The position numbers and the translations under genes were made by a program. From JAGOEF01 sp964511665 (GTDB taxonomy: Bacteria > Bacteroidota > Bacteroidia > Bacteroidales > ML635J-15): 64,000 nucleotides of DNA. The stretch is from the NCBI GenBank assembly GCA_964511665.1, contig CAZEHA010000009.1, positions 1 to 64,000 of the forward strand, read 5' to 3'. Below are positions 63,600 through 64,000 of this stretch, piece by piece. How positions within the stretch are numbered: the first letter of the stretch is position 1; each line of letters begins with the position of its first letter. Below the pieces are notes generated by a model, which searched no databases, was not told the origin of the DNA, and saw only the letters and a program-made list of their open reading frames with translations.

Positions 63600-64000
63600 A
63601 TCAATCCGACATCGAAGGCGCCGGCATGTATCCCGAGATACTCAAAACACTGAGCCGAGAACCCGAATATATCATCACTGCCATAGCCGACGCCGAGGCA
63701 GAGGTAAGGGCATACCTGACGGCCCGCTACGAGATCGACCAGGAGCTCGCTAAAATAGGATCGAGCCGGAACATACTTGTTGTGAAGATTGTGCGCGATG
63801 TGGCAATCTACAACATCTATAACATAAGCAATCCGGTTAACATGCCCGAGAGCCGCGTGCAAAATTACAAGGATAAAATTGCATTTCTGAAGGAAGTGCA
63901 GGCCGAGCGTGCCAGTATCGACGGGCTTACCCGCAAAACAAACGCGGAAACGGGTGGAAGCAATTACCTGAAGTTTGGAGGCAACACGCCACGCAGTAAT
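63587..64000 (+). CDS. Mu gp36-like (DUF1320) protein, truncated by window end
   Basis: Open frame of 138 codons to the last base of the window. It starts MAYINQSDIEGAGMYPEIL and continues YIITAIADAEAEVRAYLTARYEI, then VKIVRDVAIYNIYN and MPESRVQNYKDKI: the helical pattern of gp36/DUF1320 head-tail proteins (a short AEVRAYL helix, then DVA.Y.LY). In Mu it follows the capsid gene; here it follows the terminase on the plus strand, so the head module is split over both strands. Confidence 0.7.
   Translation, partial: MAYINQSDIEGAGMYPEILKTLSREPEYIITAIADAEAEVRAYLTARYEIDQELAKIGSSRNILVVKIVRDVAIYNIYNISNPVNMPESRVQNYKDKIAFLKEVQAERASIDGLTRKTNAETGGSNYLKFGGNTPRSN

Larger units (their letters stand above)
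45720..64000. mobile_element. Mu-like contractile-tailed prophage (one end, truncated by window)
   Basis: Terminase, prohead protease, major capsid, lysis, sheath, tube, tape measure, LysM-like, baseplate (hub, spike, wedge, gp47-like) and fibre genes lie together; gp36-like and DUF2586-type sheath genes and the tail-module order follow Mu relatives. The outer boundary is placed at the TG at 45720: the last phage gene stops at 45730, the host gene fragment lies on the other side, and two AAAAACTA repeats (at 45725 and 45740) could be transposase sites. The transposase, repressor, portal and other end are outside the window, so Mu-type transposition itself is inferred. Confidence 0.8.

Noticed and set aside
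1..64000. tRNA, rRNA and CRISPR arrays
   Set aside because: No cloverleaf-like or ribosomal sequence and no regularly spaced repeats were recognised; a covariance-model scan was not possible.

Overview
The window reads as a draft-assembly scaffold (one run of 100 N) from a member of the Bacteroidota, probably Bacteroidales-like. The evidence is two secreted proteins with type IX secretion (T9SS) C-terminal sorting domains plus a fragment of a third, repeated promoter elements of the form TAnnTTTG, and a dihydroorotase and an efflux operon of Bacteroidota flavour. No tRNA, rRNA or CRISPR array was seen.

Layout. (1) 1-567: a broken junction where the 3' end of a capsule-type glycan gene (minus strand, frameshifted) is joined to the last ~46 codons of a PseI/NeuB-type nonulosonic acid synthase (plus strand). 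(2) 644-16077: a surface-glycan locus, all plus strand: AAC(3)-like acetyltransferase, M28-like DUF4910 protein, KpsS-like protein, Wzx flippase; then an embedded acyl-CoA module (MaoC hydratase, CitE-like lyase, OYE/dienoyl-CoA reductase, PaaK-like ligase); then a GT2, a NeuD-like acyltransferase, a WecE-like aminotransferase, a polytopic Wzy candidate and a GT39-like enzyme. The simplest reading is synthesis, N-acylation with an unusual acyl group, and export of an amino-sugar glycan. (3) 16091-25742: comM, a T9SS propeller protein, the pfkA-priA-pyrC operon and a duplicated-domain lipoprotein. (4) 25824-32353: one giant HYR-repeat adhesin-like T9SS protein, split by the N gap inside near-identical 711-bp repeats. 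(5) 32502-44955: glycyl-tRNA synthetase, a frameshifted lipoprotein, an AhpD-like protein, a TetR-TolC-MFP-RND-PII-like efflux operon, and mutS.

(6) From about 45720 to the end lies a contractile-tailed, Mu-like prophage whose far side is outside the window. On the minus strand, in transcription order, are a prohead protease, two decoration-like paralogues, the major capsid protein, a terminator, lysis genes (amidase, coiled-coil membrane protein, a lipoprotein with a C-terminal membrane segment resembling a unimolecular spanin), sheath, tube, chaperones, tape measure, baseplate, tail fibre, and at the extreme end an odd ABC-ATPase/formyltransferase chimera. Packaging genes (small and large terminase) and a gp36-like gene run the other way from a shared control region near 60.9-61.05 kb. 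A host T9SS gene fragment abuts the phage end.

The most promising unexplained items are the acyl-CoA module in the glycan locus, a long stem-loop with its own promoter-like sequence next to the phage tail fibre gene (46508-46614), the ATPase/formyltransferase chimera, and the HYR protein with foreign domains nested inside HYR units. Function calls come from reading motifs by eye; no database search was run.
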